In this document: positions 19,580-27,900 of the stretch, piece by piece | How the letters are laid out: every line of letters starts with the position of its first letter | Numbering within the stretch: the first letter of the stretch is position 1 | Assembly: GCA_022771805.1 (NCBI GenBank) | Contig: JALELM010000002.1 | Coordinates: forward strand, 117,524-181,523 | Source of the DNA: Veillonellaceae bacterium | Lineage (GTDB): Bacteria; Bacillota; Negativicutes; Veillonellales; Negativicoccaceae | Direction of reading: 5' to 3' | Length of the DNA: 64,000 nucleotides | Notes under the pieces: generated by a model | Databases searched by the model: none | Told to the model about the DNA's origin: nothing | What the model saw: the letters and a program-made list of their open reading frames with translations, nothing else | Position numbers and translations under genes: made by a program

Positions 19580-20636
19580 CGTATTTCAACTCCCGACACA
19601 ATGAAGCTTCTGCTGCCCAGGAAGGCATGGCTGCCGAAGTAATAATCGTCTGTAATTTATGTTCGCGAGTCCAGGCCAGCAATTGCTCCCGCCGTTCTTC
19701 ATCCAGCTCACTGAATACATCATCAAGCAAAAGAACGGGATACTCTCCCAATTGTTCACCGAGATAATCCGTTTCACAAATTTTTATTGCCAGAACCGCC
19801 AACCGCTGCTCTCCCTGCGAACCGTATTCCGCAAGCGGCAAAGCCCCGTTGTGGAACGCCAAATCATCCCGCTGGGGGCCGACCGATGTATAACCGTAAC
19901 GCAAGTCCTGCTCGCGTCGCTGCAATAATAATTCCGAATACTGTGCAGCTGTCACTTCTTCCCCGGAAACATAGGAACGACGATACACCAATCTTAAATC
20001 CAGACGACCGGCAGACCACTGCTTACCGACTTCGACAATCCGTTTATTCCAATCCTCCACGGCCGCCAGACGATAGCGGGTAATAATCGCTGCCTGTTTC
20101 GCCAGCTGTTCATCCCAAACAGCCAATTCCTGTTCTCTTCTTTCTTTCAACAAAACATTTCGTTGTGCCAAAATCCGCATATAGCGCAATAAGGCATCAT
20201 AATAGTTACCGTCCGCTCGAGATAAACTCAGATCCAAAAAACGACGTCTGACTTGCGGACCTCCTTTTATCAATTGCAAATCCTGCGGCCCGAAAAAAAT
20301 AGTCTGCAAACTGCCTACCAATTCTTTTTGGCGTACCGGCGTTGCATTCACGGAAAATTCTTTACCGGTCGATAACAACTTCACCTGCACATATTGCCGA
20401 ACTCCCAGGCGCTCAAAATCCACACGCACCGAAGATGTTTCCGCACCTTGCCGGATCAAGACCCGATCATGATGCGTGCGCGGTGATTTTCCGACAGAAG
20501 CAACATACAGTCCTTCGAGAATATTTGTTTTCCCCGCACCGTTGGCACCATAAAGACAGTTAATTCCCGGCTCAAATTCAAATTGAAAATCGCTGTAATT
20601 GCGAAAATCAACCAGGTGCAACTTCAGGATTCGCAT
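19566..20636 (-). CDS. recF: DNA replication and repair protein RecF
   Basis: A 356-residue SMC-like ATPase that helps load RecA at gaps with RecOR. Walker A is GANGAGKT (30-37), the signature-like region is SQGEQRLAVLAIKI, and Walker B is PVLLLDDVFSELD. The ATG at 20636 overlaps the yaaA end by 13 nt, which indicates translational coupling; the local ribosome site is weak. Length is normal. Confidence 0.96.
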   Translation of the reverse strand: MRILKLHLVDFRNYSDFQFEFEPGINCLYGANGAGKTNILEGLYVASVGKSPRTHHDRVLIRQGAETSSVRVDFERLGVRQYVQVKLLSTGKEFSVNATPVRQKELVGSLQTIFFGPQDLQLIKGGPQVRRRFLDLSLSRADGNYYDALLRYMRILAQRNVLLKERREQELAVWDEQLAKQAAIITRYRLAAVEDWNKRIVEVGKQWSAGRLDLRLVYRRSYVSGEEVTAAQYSELLLQRREQDLRYGYTSVGPQRDDLAFHNGALPLAEYGSQGEQRLAVLAIKICETDYLGEQLGEYPVLLLDDVFSELDEERREQLLAWTREHKLQTIITSAAMPSWAAEASLCRELKYDGSY

Positions 20637-20845
20637 ATGTTCACGGTCAGAGTACCGATATCCGGCACATCTACCCGATCCTCCGGTCTTATTTTTTTTC
20701 GCACAACAGTACAAGAGGAACCGTTTACCCAAATTTCACCACTCTGAATCAGATGCTTCGCCTCCGCTCCGGAGCTGACTATTCCCGCCAGTTTCAGAAG
20801 ACGATCTAATTCAATATACTCGGTATGAATGTCAATTTTCCTCAT
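20624..20845 (-). CDS. yaaA: S4-domain RNA-binding protein YaaA
   Basis: A 73-residue S4-domain protein with LDRLLKLAGIVSSGAEAK and GEIWVNG, both typical of the small YaaA family found between dnaN and recF in Firmicutes. It probably binds structured RNA; its role in ribosome biogenesis is suggested for relatives. GGAGT precedes the ATG at 20845, inside the end of dnaN (14-nt overlap). Confidence 0.9.
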   Translation of the reverse strand: MRKIDIHTEYIELDRLLKLAGIVSSGAEAKHLIQSGEIWVNGSSCTVVRKKIRPEDRVDVPDIGTLTVNICES

Positions 20846-21956
20846 TTGAATTACTCCGCATCGGTGTAACCAGGTAACGATACCACTTGTCTTCTTCCTG
20901 TTCAACACGCATCGGACCGTTACGCAAAATATGTAAAATCACGGTATCGCCGGTCGAACGTTTTAAAATATCCAACAAATAAAAACAATTGAATGCTATC
21001 TGCAACGGTTCCCCCTCATACTCACAGGCCACGCTTTCCTCCATACTACCTGCTTCCGCATTGGTGACATGAATGTCCACCTGTGTAGGTTGCCAGGACA
21101 AAGAAACCGTTTTATATGACATATCCCGTGCCAACAGTGAAGCACGTTCCAATGCACCGGTAAATTCCCGCCGATCAATTATTGCCCGAGCATCAAACTG
21201 CGAGGGGAAGATCCGGTTGTAATCGGGAAACTTTCCTTCAATCAGTAATGAAGTGAAGTATACATTACTGAAGCGAAATGCCACCTTGTGACGATACCAA
21301 CTGATTTCCACCGGTTCAGCTCCGTCCGTAGGCAATAGACGAACTACATCCGAAAGTACCTTCTCCGGAATGATAATTCCCGGATTACTTCCCATATCAT
21401 GGCCGATACCCACTTCCCGATAAACCAGTCGATACGTATCGGTTGCTACCATGCGTGCCCGTTCTCCATCTACTTCCAGTAAAAGACCGCTGAAAATAGG
21501 TCGCTGTGATTCACTGGCAACGGCAAATTGGGTTTGCTGGTACATTTCTTTTAACTGATCGCCGGGCAGAGTTACCTGCTGTGCTGCTTCAAAGTTTTCA
21601 ACCCGTGGAAATTCAGAAACGATACCGATAACCACTTCATTATCACTGCGCCCCGCACGGATAGAAAGCATGTTATTTTCCGTTTTCTTCATAATTTTCA
21701 CAGCGCCATCCGGAAACTTTTTGACCATTTCCGGCAAATAGGAAGCCATTATTACGACTTCACCCGATTCTTCCACTTGCGCGGGAACCGAGACGCGAAT
21801 GCCTGTTTGGTAATCGGTTGCTTGCATCTCCAATACATTGTTCTCGGCACGAAGCAGAATACCGGCATATACATTGTTTCCTACTTTTTGTGTAGCTAAA
21901 CGACTGACTTGATCAAATGCTTTTTGTAAATCACGGGAATGAATGATGAGTTTCAT
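20832..21956 (-). CDS. dnaN: DNA polymerase III beta subunit (sliding clamp)
   Basis: A 374-residue clamp, the standard length, with three repeated clamp domains. The start MKLIIHSRDLQKAF is typical, and AAGGAGG lies 8 nt upstream. The C-terminus deviates slightly from the usual MPMR motif: the sequence has LVTPMRSN followed by a short tail that overlaps yaaA. A longer in-frame extension reaches into the DnaA-box region and is not coding. Confidence 0.97.
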   Translation of the reverse strand: MKLIIHSRDLQKAFDQVSRLATQKVGNNVYAGILLRAENNVLEMQATDYQTGIRVSVPAQVEESGEVVIMASYLPEMVKKFPDGAVKIMKKTENNMLSIRAGRSDNEVVIGIVSEFPRVENFEAAQQVTLPGDQLKEMYQQTQFAVASESQRPIFSGLLLEVDGERARMVATDTYRLVYREVGIGHDMGSNPGIIIPEKVLSDVVRLLPTDGAEPVEISWYRHKVAFRFSNVYFTSLLIEGKFPDYNRIFPSQFDARAIIDRREFTGALERASLLARDMSYKTVSLSWQPTQVDIHVTNAEAGSMEESVACEYEGEPLQIAFNCFYLLDILKRSTGDTVILHILRNGPMRVEQEEDKWYRYLVTPMRSNSNEEN

Positions 21957-22137
21957 AAAGAGCCTCCTTAACGAATACGGAATTTGATTGATTTCAATTA
22001 GTTCGTAGTAGAAGTAGTAGGAAGAGTGAATAAGTGGAAAAGTATGTGGACTGCAGTATTTTTGGGCGGGAAAGGCTTGCATAATTCGGTGGAAAGTGAA
22101 TGTCTCTTTACACTGAATCCCCTGTTCCCTGAGAAAA

Positions 22138-22175
22138 TGTGGATAAATACGAGGTTTATCCACATATTATCCACA
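22138..22175. promoter_or_regulatory. Three perfect DnaA boxes between dnaN and dnaA
   Basis: TGTGGATAA at 22138-22146 (minus orientation), and TTATCCACA at 22156-22164 and 22167-22175. The three boxes fill 38 bp right after the dnaA stop codon. The surrounding 232-bp gap is AT-rich. This matches the downstream half of a Firmicutes oriC, where an unwinding element lies between dnaA and dnaN. Confidence 0.88.
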
Positions 22176-22188
22176 TTCAGTACACTAT

Positions 22189-23727
22189 TTATTCACCCTT
22201 CAAAATAGCAGTGAGCGTGTGTACATCTTGTTGTAAGATTTCATTTTTACGCATTTCGGTTTCGATTTTTTCCCGGGCGTGAATAATGGTGGTATGATCC
22301 TGTTTATTGAACGCATCGGCAATTTCCTTAAAGGAAATATCGAGTAACTCACGGCAAAGATACATGGCTACCTGACGAGGAACAACAATGTTTTTAGTTC
22401 TTGTTTTGCCCACCAGTTTTTCGCGGCGGATTTTATAGTATGCCGCTACTTCGTGAATAATTAAGTCCGGATTCAAGATGACTTTTTTCTTTTTCGGTAA
22501 ACGATCCGCCAGATGCGTCTCCAGCCATTCCATAGTCAGAATAGGCACGGGGTGAAGCGAATACGACATCGCGATTTGATTGAAAATACCCTTTATTTCT
22601 CGAAAATCCGTGGAAAAGTTTTCGACAAGAAAAGGAATTACGTCGTTGGCAAAAACAATATGTGAGTTTGCCGCCTGTTTTTTCAGAAAAGCCGCTATGA
22701 TTTCGTAATTCGGCGGTTTAATTTCTACGACTAAGCCGGAAAGAAAGCGTGAAATCAGACGCTTTTCTACTTTTTCCATATCATCCGGCAACCGGTCGCA
22801 AGTCATTATAATTTGCTTTCTAGAATTGATCAGATCATTGAAAGTATGAAAGAACTCTTCCTGTGTACCTTCTTTCTTTCCGAAAAATTGTACATCGTCG
22901 ATTAAAAGATAATCTACAGAGCGATACTTTTGCCGAAAAGCTTGTGTCGAACGGACATCCCGATGGTGCAGCGATTCGATAAAATCATTAGTAAAGGCCT
23001 CGCTGCTGAGAAAAACAAATTTCTTGTCCGGAGCATGCTCGGTTAAATAATTACAAACGGCATGCATTAAATGTGTTTTTCCAAGCCCCGACTCGCCGTA
23101 AATAAATAAAGGGTTTTGTAATTGGATCGCATCACCGGCGGAATTTTTTGCGACGGCCTGTGCAGCGGAAAAGGCGATTTGATTTGGTTGCCCGACAATA
23201 AAGCTGTCGAAAGTACAAGACGCATCAATCGGAACTTGATCAGCCTGAAGTTTTGCCAAGGGTATTTCCGGCTCTATCGGCGACAAAGCTGTCTGTGTCG
23301 GGATACTGTTTGTGTTTTCCGAGGCTGCCGGTTTTACTTCCGGCGGCTGTAACAGCTTGGAAATTTCCTGTGCCGGATCCGACCGTGTTATGCTGCCGGC
23401 GGGAGATACACCTCCTGCCCTTTCCGCAACAATTGATGGCGTCGGAGCAGACGGTTCAAGCGGTGCAGCGGGCATATTCGGTAGAGTAATGATTACTCGC
23501 ATCTCGTTACCGGTCAAATTATGCAATTCGGTGTGTAATAAAGGCAACACGTTTTGCTCCAGCCATACTTTGAAGAACGGTTTGCTGACTTGCAAAACGA
23601 TTTCTTTATTTTCTTCATGTAAAGCAACGGGCAGGACATAGCGCATCAACAGATCGATGGTATCCGGTTGCAATTGTCCGGACATGCGTTGCAGAACCTG
23701 CTCCCAAAAGTCAAAAATGGTATTCAT
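22189..23727 (-). CDS. dnaA: Chromosomal replication initiator DnaA
   Basis: A 512-residue initiator. Domain I is about 1-85, followed by a long Pro/Ala/Ser-rich domain II linker (about 85-170). The AAA+ domain has Walker A GESGLGKT (211-218) and Walker B LLIDDVQFF. Domain IV holds the DnaA-box-binding signature (NKQDHTTIIHA). It is somewhat longer than the 450-aa norm because of the linker. An upstream DnaA box at 23789 suggests autoregulation. The gene reads left and is followed by dnaN. Confidence 0.98.
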   Translation of the reverse strand: MNTIFDFWEQVLQRMSGQLQPDTIDLLMRYVLPVALHEENKEIVLQVSKPFFKVWLEQNVLPLLHTELHNLTGNEMRVIITLPNMPAAPLEPSAPTPSIVAERAGGVSPAGSITRSDPAQEISKLLQPPEVKPAASENTNSIPTQTALSPIEPEIPLAKLQADQVPIDASCTFDSFIVGQPNQIAFSAAQAVAKNSAGDAIQLQNPLFIYGESGLGKTHLMHAVCNYLTEHAPDKKFVFLSSEAFTNDFIESLHHRDVRSTQAFRQKYRSVDYLLIDDVQFFGKKEGTQEEFFHTFNDLINSRKQIIMTCDRLPDDMEKVEKRLISRFLSGLVVEIKPPNYEIIAAFLKKQAANSHIVFANDVIPFLVENFSTDFREIKGIFNQIAMSYSLHPVPILTMEWLETHLADRLPKKKKVILNPDLIIHEVAAYYKIRREKLVGKTRTKNIVVPRQVAMYLCRELLDISFKEIADAFNKQDHTTIIHAREKIETEMRKNEILQQDVHTLTAILKGE

Positions 23728-23788
23728 AACTCACTCCGAAAAAATGGGAAAAACTTACCAAACGGGATGTTTTTCCGCCAGATAAAAT

Positions 23789-23797
23789 TGTGGATAA
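23789..23797 (-). promoter_or_regulatory. DnaA box upstream of dnaA
   Basis: A perfect TGTGGATAA 62 bp before the dnaA ATG. A single box here is typical of autoregulation. The rest of the gap is AT-rich (TATATTTTAACAG nearby). Confidence 0.75.
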
Positions 23798-23856
23798 GTA
23801 TGTGTATATTTTAACAGATTTACATCTTGAATAAAACCGTTGCCGTTTTTCAAATA

Positions 23857-23884
23857 AAAAACACCCGCTTTAGCAGGTGTTTTT
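23857..23884. terminator. Terminator of brnQ
   Basis: A 9-bp stem (23857-23865 with 23876-23884) plus an inner GC/GC pair around a TTTA loop, with A- and T-rich arms. It terminates the minus-strand brnQ transcript ahead of the dnaA promoter region. Confidence 0.8.
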
Positions 23885-23908
23885 ATTATCCGAAAGGTGT
23901 TGAATAAC

Positions 23909-25231
23909 TTACTTTTTCACGACCGCGGTATATACCCAGCCGAGGATGAAGCCGATGACGGAAAAGGATACCCAGCCGAGGCCGAAACCGAAAAGCGGTA
24001 AATTTCCTTCCATCCATTGCGTAGCGGTTTCCAACTCAAAACCGGCTGTCCGCAACCCGTCATACAGGGCGGGAATCATGGTGAAGAGCATGGTGGTCAA
24101 AAATACCGCCTGTCGATTATGAAAGAGCGGTGCCAAGAAAGTCAACGCGATCAGTACCATGGTTAACGGATACAGGAACATCAGCACCGGAATCGCTGCG
24201 GAAATGATTGTGGAAAGACCGAACATTCCGATGAAAAAGGAAACGGCCGCAAAAACGGTAACCCAGGCACGATGTGAAAGTTGCGGGATCAACTCCGTAA
24301 AGTAAGATGCACAGGAGGTAATCAGACCGATACTTGTAGTCAGGCAGGCAAGCAATACGATGATTGCCAGGATAACCGCACCGGGGGCACCGAAGTAGTA
24401 CTGCGTCGACAGCGAAAGAACCGGAGCGCCGGTTTCCTGTAAACCGATGCCGCTGACTGAAGTCGCACCGATGTTGGCGATGAAAATATATACGACACCC
24501 AAGCAAACCGCCGCAATCAAACCGGAGCGGAAGGTCGCATTGGCAATATCACTTTCAAATTCTGCGCCGTATTGACGTACGGCCTTTATGATCAGGAAAC
24601 CGAAGACAATGGAAGCCAGTGCATCCATTGTATTGTAGCCGTCAAGGAATCCTTGCGCTAAAGCAACGGAGCTTGTAGCATATGCATCCGTCGGAGGCTG
24701 GGGCAAGCCGATCGGAGTAACTAACGACTTGGCTACCAGCACGGCTAACATCAGCAGCAATAAAGGTGTCAGAGTCCGACCGATGCGATCAACGAGTTTA
24801 TTCGGTGAGATCGAGAACCACCAGGAAATGACGAAAAATACAGCCAGAAAAGCGGCCAGCTCCATATTGCCGGCGCCCGCCCCGAGAAACGGTCGAATAC
24901 CGATTTCATAAGAAACGGTACCGGTACGCGGGATTGCAAAACCCGGTCCGATGGTCAGGTACAAAAGCAATGTAAAAACGAGTCCGAATACGGGATGTAC
25001 CCGCGAGGCGAGATCTTGTAAATCTTTATTGCCTGAGATGCCGACTGCAATAACACCCAGCAGAGGCAAACCGACACCGGTAATCAAAAATCCCAGAATT
25101 GCTTCCGGAAAATTACTACCTGCATTTTGTCCCAGCGATGCCGGGAAAATCAAATTCCCCGCACCGAAGAAAAGAGCAAATAGCATGAGGCCTATAGACA
25201 CATAGGCGGAACGAGAAATTTTGTTTGCCAT
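23909..25231 (-). CDS. brnQ: Branched-chain amino acid transport carrier BrnQ
   Basis: A 440-residue, 12-TM LIVCS-family symporter for Leu, Ile and Val. GLMLFALFFGAGNLIFPA near the N-terminus is a signature. The ATG at 25231 (MANKISRS) follows AAAGGATG; a 70-codon upstream extension is low-complexity and unsupported. It sits between dnaA and rpmH, which are usually adjacent in Firmicutes, so it looks like an insertion into the origin neighbourhood. It has its own promoter and terminator. Confidence 0.93.
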   Translation of the reverse strand: MANKISRSAYVSIGLMLFALFFGAGNLIFPASLGQNAGSNFPEAILGFLITGVGLPLLGVIAVGISGNKDLQDLASRVHPVFGLVFTLLLYLTIGPGFAIPRTGTVSYEIGIRPFLGAGAGNMELAAFLAVFFVISWWFSISPNKLVDRIGRTLTPLLLLMLAVLVAKSLVTPIGLPQPPTDAYATSSVALAQGFLDGYNTMDALASIVFGFLIIKAVRQYGAEFESDIANATFRSGLIAAVCLGVVYIFIANIGATSVSGIGLQETGAPVLSLSTQYYFGAPGAVILAIIVLLACLTTSIGLITSCASYFTELIPQLSHRAWVTVFAAVSFFIGMFGLSTIISAAIPVLMFLYPLTMVLIALTFLAPLFHNRQAVFLTTMLFTMIPALYDGLRTAGFELETATQWMEGNLPLFGFGLGWVSFSVIGFILGWVYTAVVKK

Positions 25232-25265
25232 TAGAATCACATCCTTTTGTATATAATTGTTCATT

Positions 25266-25293
25266 ATTATACCACAAAGAATTGTAAAGGCAA
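25266..25293 (-). promoter_or_regulatory. Promoter of brnQ
   Basis: TTGCCT (25293-25288), a 16-bp spacer and TATAAT (25271-25266) on the minus strand, 35 nt before the brnQ ATG. Confidence 0.65.
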
Positions 25294-25467
25294 GGCTCTT
25301 GTGTAAAATATTACATGATTTTTTGGGCGGAGCATTTATGCTAAGAAATAAACTGTTCGAGAGTATGTTGATTTCTTGTGATAGAATATAGCGGGAGCCG
25401 GTGGTAAAACAGCGTTTGTACAAGACCATGTCATGTTGCAACGTATGATGCGGTTGAAGTTTCCGGT

Positions 25468-25496
25468 TTGACAGTCCGGGTAATTTTCACTATAAT
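25468..25496 (+). promoter_or_regulatory. Consensus promoter of rpmH-rnpA
   Basis: A perfect TTGACA (25468-25473), a 17-bp spacer and a perfect TATAAT (25491-25496). This is the strongest housekeeping promoter in the window and matches the high expression expected of rpmH. Confidence 0.93.
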
Positions 25497-25555
25497 AATT
25501 TTATTATGGAGTAAATTTGCGGGAAAACCCGTCGGTATAGAAGGAGGTGCATAGC

Positions 25556-25690
25556 ATGAAAAGAACGTATCAGCCGAATGTACTTTGGCGTAAAAAGACG
25601 CACGGCTTCCGTGAGCGTATGAAAACGAAAGGCGGCCGCATGGTCTTAAAAAGAAGAAGATTGAAGGGCAGAAAGAAAATATCCGCCTAA
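25556..25690 (+). CDS. rpmH: 50S ribosomal protein bL34
   Basis: A 44-residue, very basic ribosomal protein. It begins [20 protein letters not shown] and ends in an Arg/Lys-rich tail. AAGGAGG lies 9 nt upstream of the ATG. It heads the conserved rpmH-rnpA-yidD-yidC-jag cluster, behind a consensus promoter. Confidence 0.98.
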   Translation: MKRTYQPNVLWRKKTHGFRERMKTKGGRMVLKRRRLKGRKKISA

Positions 25691-25748
25691 TGACATGGAT
25701 AGAACTTGGCGGTCGCCGGGTTCTATCTGTCTCTAACGGAGAAAATGT

Positions 25749-26093
25749 ATGCAGGAATTAAAAAAAGGACACCGCATCAGGGAAGGTCGGGAGTATCGCC
25801 GGGTGTATCGTCACGGAAGATACCTGGTTCGCCCTCATGTTGTGCTGTATATATTGGCGACACCCGGACCGACGCGAGCGGGATTTGTGACCGGCAAGCG
25901 GGTCGGTAATGCGGTGCATCGCAATCGAGCCAGGCGGCTGTTACGCGAAGTGTATCGCCGGCAGCGACAGCGTTTAGCGGACGGATACTTATTGGTATTT
26001 GTCGGCCGAGCGGGACTTGGTGAGCTGGCGTATGCTGCCGTTGAAAACGAAGTCCTGCAGGTTCTGCATCGCGCCAAGGTACTGTCATGTTAG
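25749..26093 (+). CDS. rnpA: Ribonuclease P protein component
   Basis: A 114-residue, basic protein subunit of RNase P, which matures tRNA 5' ends. The RNR motif appears as [18 protein letters not shown] (about 50-67), with the preceding conserved FVTGK. The RNase P RNA gene is not in this window. It overlaps yidD by 7 nt. Confidence 0.96.
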   Translation: MQELKKGHRIREGREYRRVYRHGRYLVRPHVVLYILATPGPTRAGFVTGKRVGNAVHRNRARRLLREVYRRQRQRLADGYLLVFVGRAGLGELAYAAVENEVLQVLHRAKVLSC

Positions 26094-26323
26094 CCGAAGT
26101 GCTGATGGCGGGAGTGCGCGGTTACCGTCGCTTTATTTCTCCTCTGAAACCGCCCTGCTGTCGATTTTATCCGACTTGCAGCGAGTACGCTTTGGAAGCA
26201 TTGCATCGACACGGAGCTGTGTACGGTTCGTACTTGGCGGTGCGACGTATCTTGCGTTGTCATCCTTTTCATCCGGGCGGATATGATCCGGTCCCGGAAG
26301 TACGGGAAAAACGTAGCCATTAA
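26087..26323 (+). CDS. yidD: Membrane protein insertion efficiency factor YidD
   Basis: A 78-residue YidD with [20 protein letters not shown] and [12 protein letters not shown], the family signatures. It assists YidC-dependent membrane insertion at the inner membrane. The conserved cysteines ([11 protein letters not shown]) are intact. It starts inside the end of rnpA and lies 11 nt before yidC. Confidence 0.96.
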   Translation: MLAEVLMAGVRGYRRFISPLKPPCCRFYPTCSEYALEALHRHGAVYGSYLAVRRILRCHPFHPGGYDPVPEVREKRSH

Positions 26324-26334
26324 GGAGGAAGTAC

Positions 26335-27012
26335 GTGAGTATATTCAGCGATACGATTGACTTTATCGCGGGCATTATGCAACAGTTTCTGTCCATTTGT
26401 TATGGTTGGACGGCGGCTTTCGGAGTACCGAGTTACGGAATTGCCATTATTATTATGACGGTGATCATCCGAATTCTGTTATTCCCGTTATTTGTCAAGC
26501 AGATTCGCTCGATGCGCGCAATGCAGGAATTGCAGCCGCGCATCCAGGAAATTCAGAAAAAATATAAGAACAATCCGCAGCAAATGCAGCTGGAAATGGC
26601 GAAAATGTACAAAGAAGCGGGAGCAAATCCTCTTTCCGGCTGTCTGCCGATGCTTATACAGATGCCGGTACTGATTTCGATTTTTTATGCATTGCGGGAG
26701 TATCAATACAATCCTGAACACATGAGCTTTTTGTGGCTGCCGAGTTTGGGTGCGCCGGATCCGATCTATGTTTTACCGGTCTTGGCGGCGCTCACCACGT
26801 TCCTCATGCAGAAACAGACGACCTCCGGTTCGTCCGCATCCGGCGTGATGGCACAGCAGCAGAAAATCATGGCGGTGTTCATGCCGTTATTTATCGGTTA
26901 TATCAGTTTGAGCTTTCCCAGCGGATTGGTTATTTACTGGGTAGTGTCCAATGTCTTCCAGATCGTTCAGCAGTTCTTTATGTTCCGGGAGGCGAAAGGA
27001 GCTAAGGCATGA
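26335..27012 (+). CDS. yidC: Membrane protein insertase YidC
   Basis: A 225-residue insertase with five predicted membrane segments and a basic cytoplasmic loop after the first. NPLSGCLPMLIQMPVLISI is characteristic. It lacks the large periplasmic domain of proteobacterial YidC, and it has no lipobox, unlike Bacillus SpoIIIJ. The start is GTG behind AAGGAGG. It overlaps jag by 4 nt (ATGA). Confidence 0.95.
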   Translation: MSIFSDTIDFIAGIMQQFLSICYGWTAAFGVPSYGIAIIIMTVIIRILLFPLFVKQIRSMRAMQELQPRIQEIQKKYKNNPQQMQLEMAKMYKEAGANPLSGCLPMLIQMPVLISIFYALREYQYNPEHMSFLWLPSLGAPDPIYVLPVLAALTTFLMQKQTTSGSSASGVMAQQQKIMAVFMPLFIGYISLSFPSGLVIYWVVSNVFQIVQQFFMFREAKGAKA

Positions 27013-27860
27013 ATCAAAAAACGGAATTTACCGGCAAAACGGTAGAAGAAGCCATTGCCAAGGTTTTAGAAGCTTGGCAGGTAGGGCGCGGGGAAGTAGA
27101 GATCGAAGTTCTTGATGAAGGATCCAAGGGAATCTTCGGTCTGATGGCGAAAGAGGCTCGTGTACTGGCAAGCAAAGTTGCGGAGTCGAGTGATCCGTTG
27201 CATAGTGATGACAGTGATGTGTTACCGGCGGCGGTACTGCCGCTGACGGACGCGGCGCCGGAAGTTCCGCCCACACAGGCGGAAGCGGCCGCTGACACGT
27301 CATCGACGCAAGCGCCGGACGATGCTCCGGCGGATGCGGGGAATGCGGAGCCGCTTGCGGAAGAAGCGGAAGAACAATCCCGCAAGGCCTTTTTCGATGA
27401 GGCCGAGCAGGAAGCGGCGGCGCAGGCCGGGCGTGAATTTCTGCAGGATATGTCGGCAGCGATGGGCTTGTCGGTGATGATTGAAAAACGATTAAGCCCG
27501 GAACGAATTCATTTGCATTTGCACGGCCACGGGTTAGGCGTGCTCATCGGTAAGCACGGACGGACTCTCGATGCGATCCAATACCTGACGAATTTGGTCG
27601 CCAATAAAAATGTGCGCGGTCGCTACTTCGTCATGCTGGATGTGGAAGACTATCGCTCCCGGCGGGAAGAAACGTTACAGGCATTGGCGCAGCGGCTGGC
27701 CAAACGAGTCCAGACAACGCGGCGACCGCTGGTCTTGGAGCCGATGAATGCCTACGAAAGAAAAATAATCCATCTTGTCTTGCAGGATGATCCGGAAGTC
27801 TACACCCGCAGTGAAGGTGAAGATGCGGATCGTCACTTGGTAATTCATTATCGTGACTGA
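27009..27860 (+). CDS. jag: Jag/KhpB RNA-binding protein
   Basis: A 283-residue protein with a Jag_N domain (about 1-55; GSKGIFGLMAKEARV), an Ala/Glu/Asp-rich linker (about 60-130), a KH domain (GVLIGKHGRTLDAIQYLTN) and a C-terminal R3H domain (ERKIIHLVLQD). KhpB with KhpA binds many RNAs and affects cell elongation in other Firmicutes. The linker is long and acidic compared with the 200-250-aa norm. A hairpin with a T-run follows at once. Confidence 0.94.
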   Translation: MNQKTEFTGKTVEEAIAKVLEAWQVGRGEVEIEVLDEGSKGIFGLMAKEARVLASKVAESSDPLHSDDSDVLPAAVLPLTDAAPEVPPTQAEAAADTSSTQAPDDAPADAGNAEPLAEEAEEQSRKAFFDEAEQEAAAQAGREFLQDMSAAMGLSVMIEKRLSPERIHLHLHGHGLGVLIGKHGRTLDAIQYLTNLVANKNVRGRYFVMLDVEDYRSRREETLQALAQRLAKRVQTTRRPLVLEPMNAYERKIIHLVLQDDPEVYTRSEGEDADRHLVIHYRD

Positions 27861-27887
27861 ACGACCGGATCTTCCGGTCGTTTTTTG
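27861..27887 (+). terminator. Terminator-like hairpin between jag and mnmE
   Basis: A perfect 9-bp stem (27861-27869 with 27873-27881) with a 3-nt loop and six T starts right after the jag stop. mnmE begins 14 nt later with no clear promoter, so it may attenuate rather than fully terminate. Confidence 0.75.
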
Positions 27888-27900
27888 ATAGGAGGTCTGT

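Larger units (their letters stand above)
25232..25555. other. Divergent intergenic region brnQ-rpmH
   Basis: A 324-bp gap where coding polarity flips from left to right. It holds the brnQ promoter at its left end and the rpmH promoter near its right end. I found no perfect DnaA box in it. The middle (about 25300-25460) shows no gene or repeat I can support. Confidence 0.6.
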
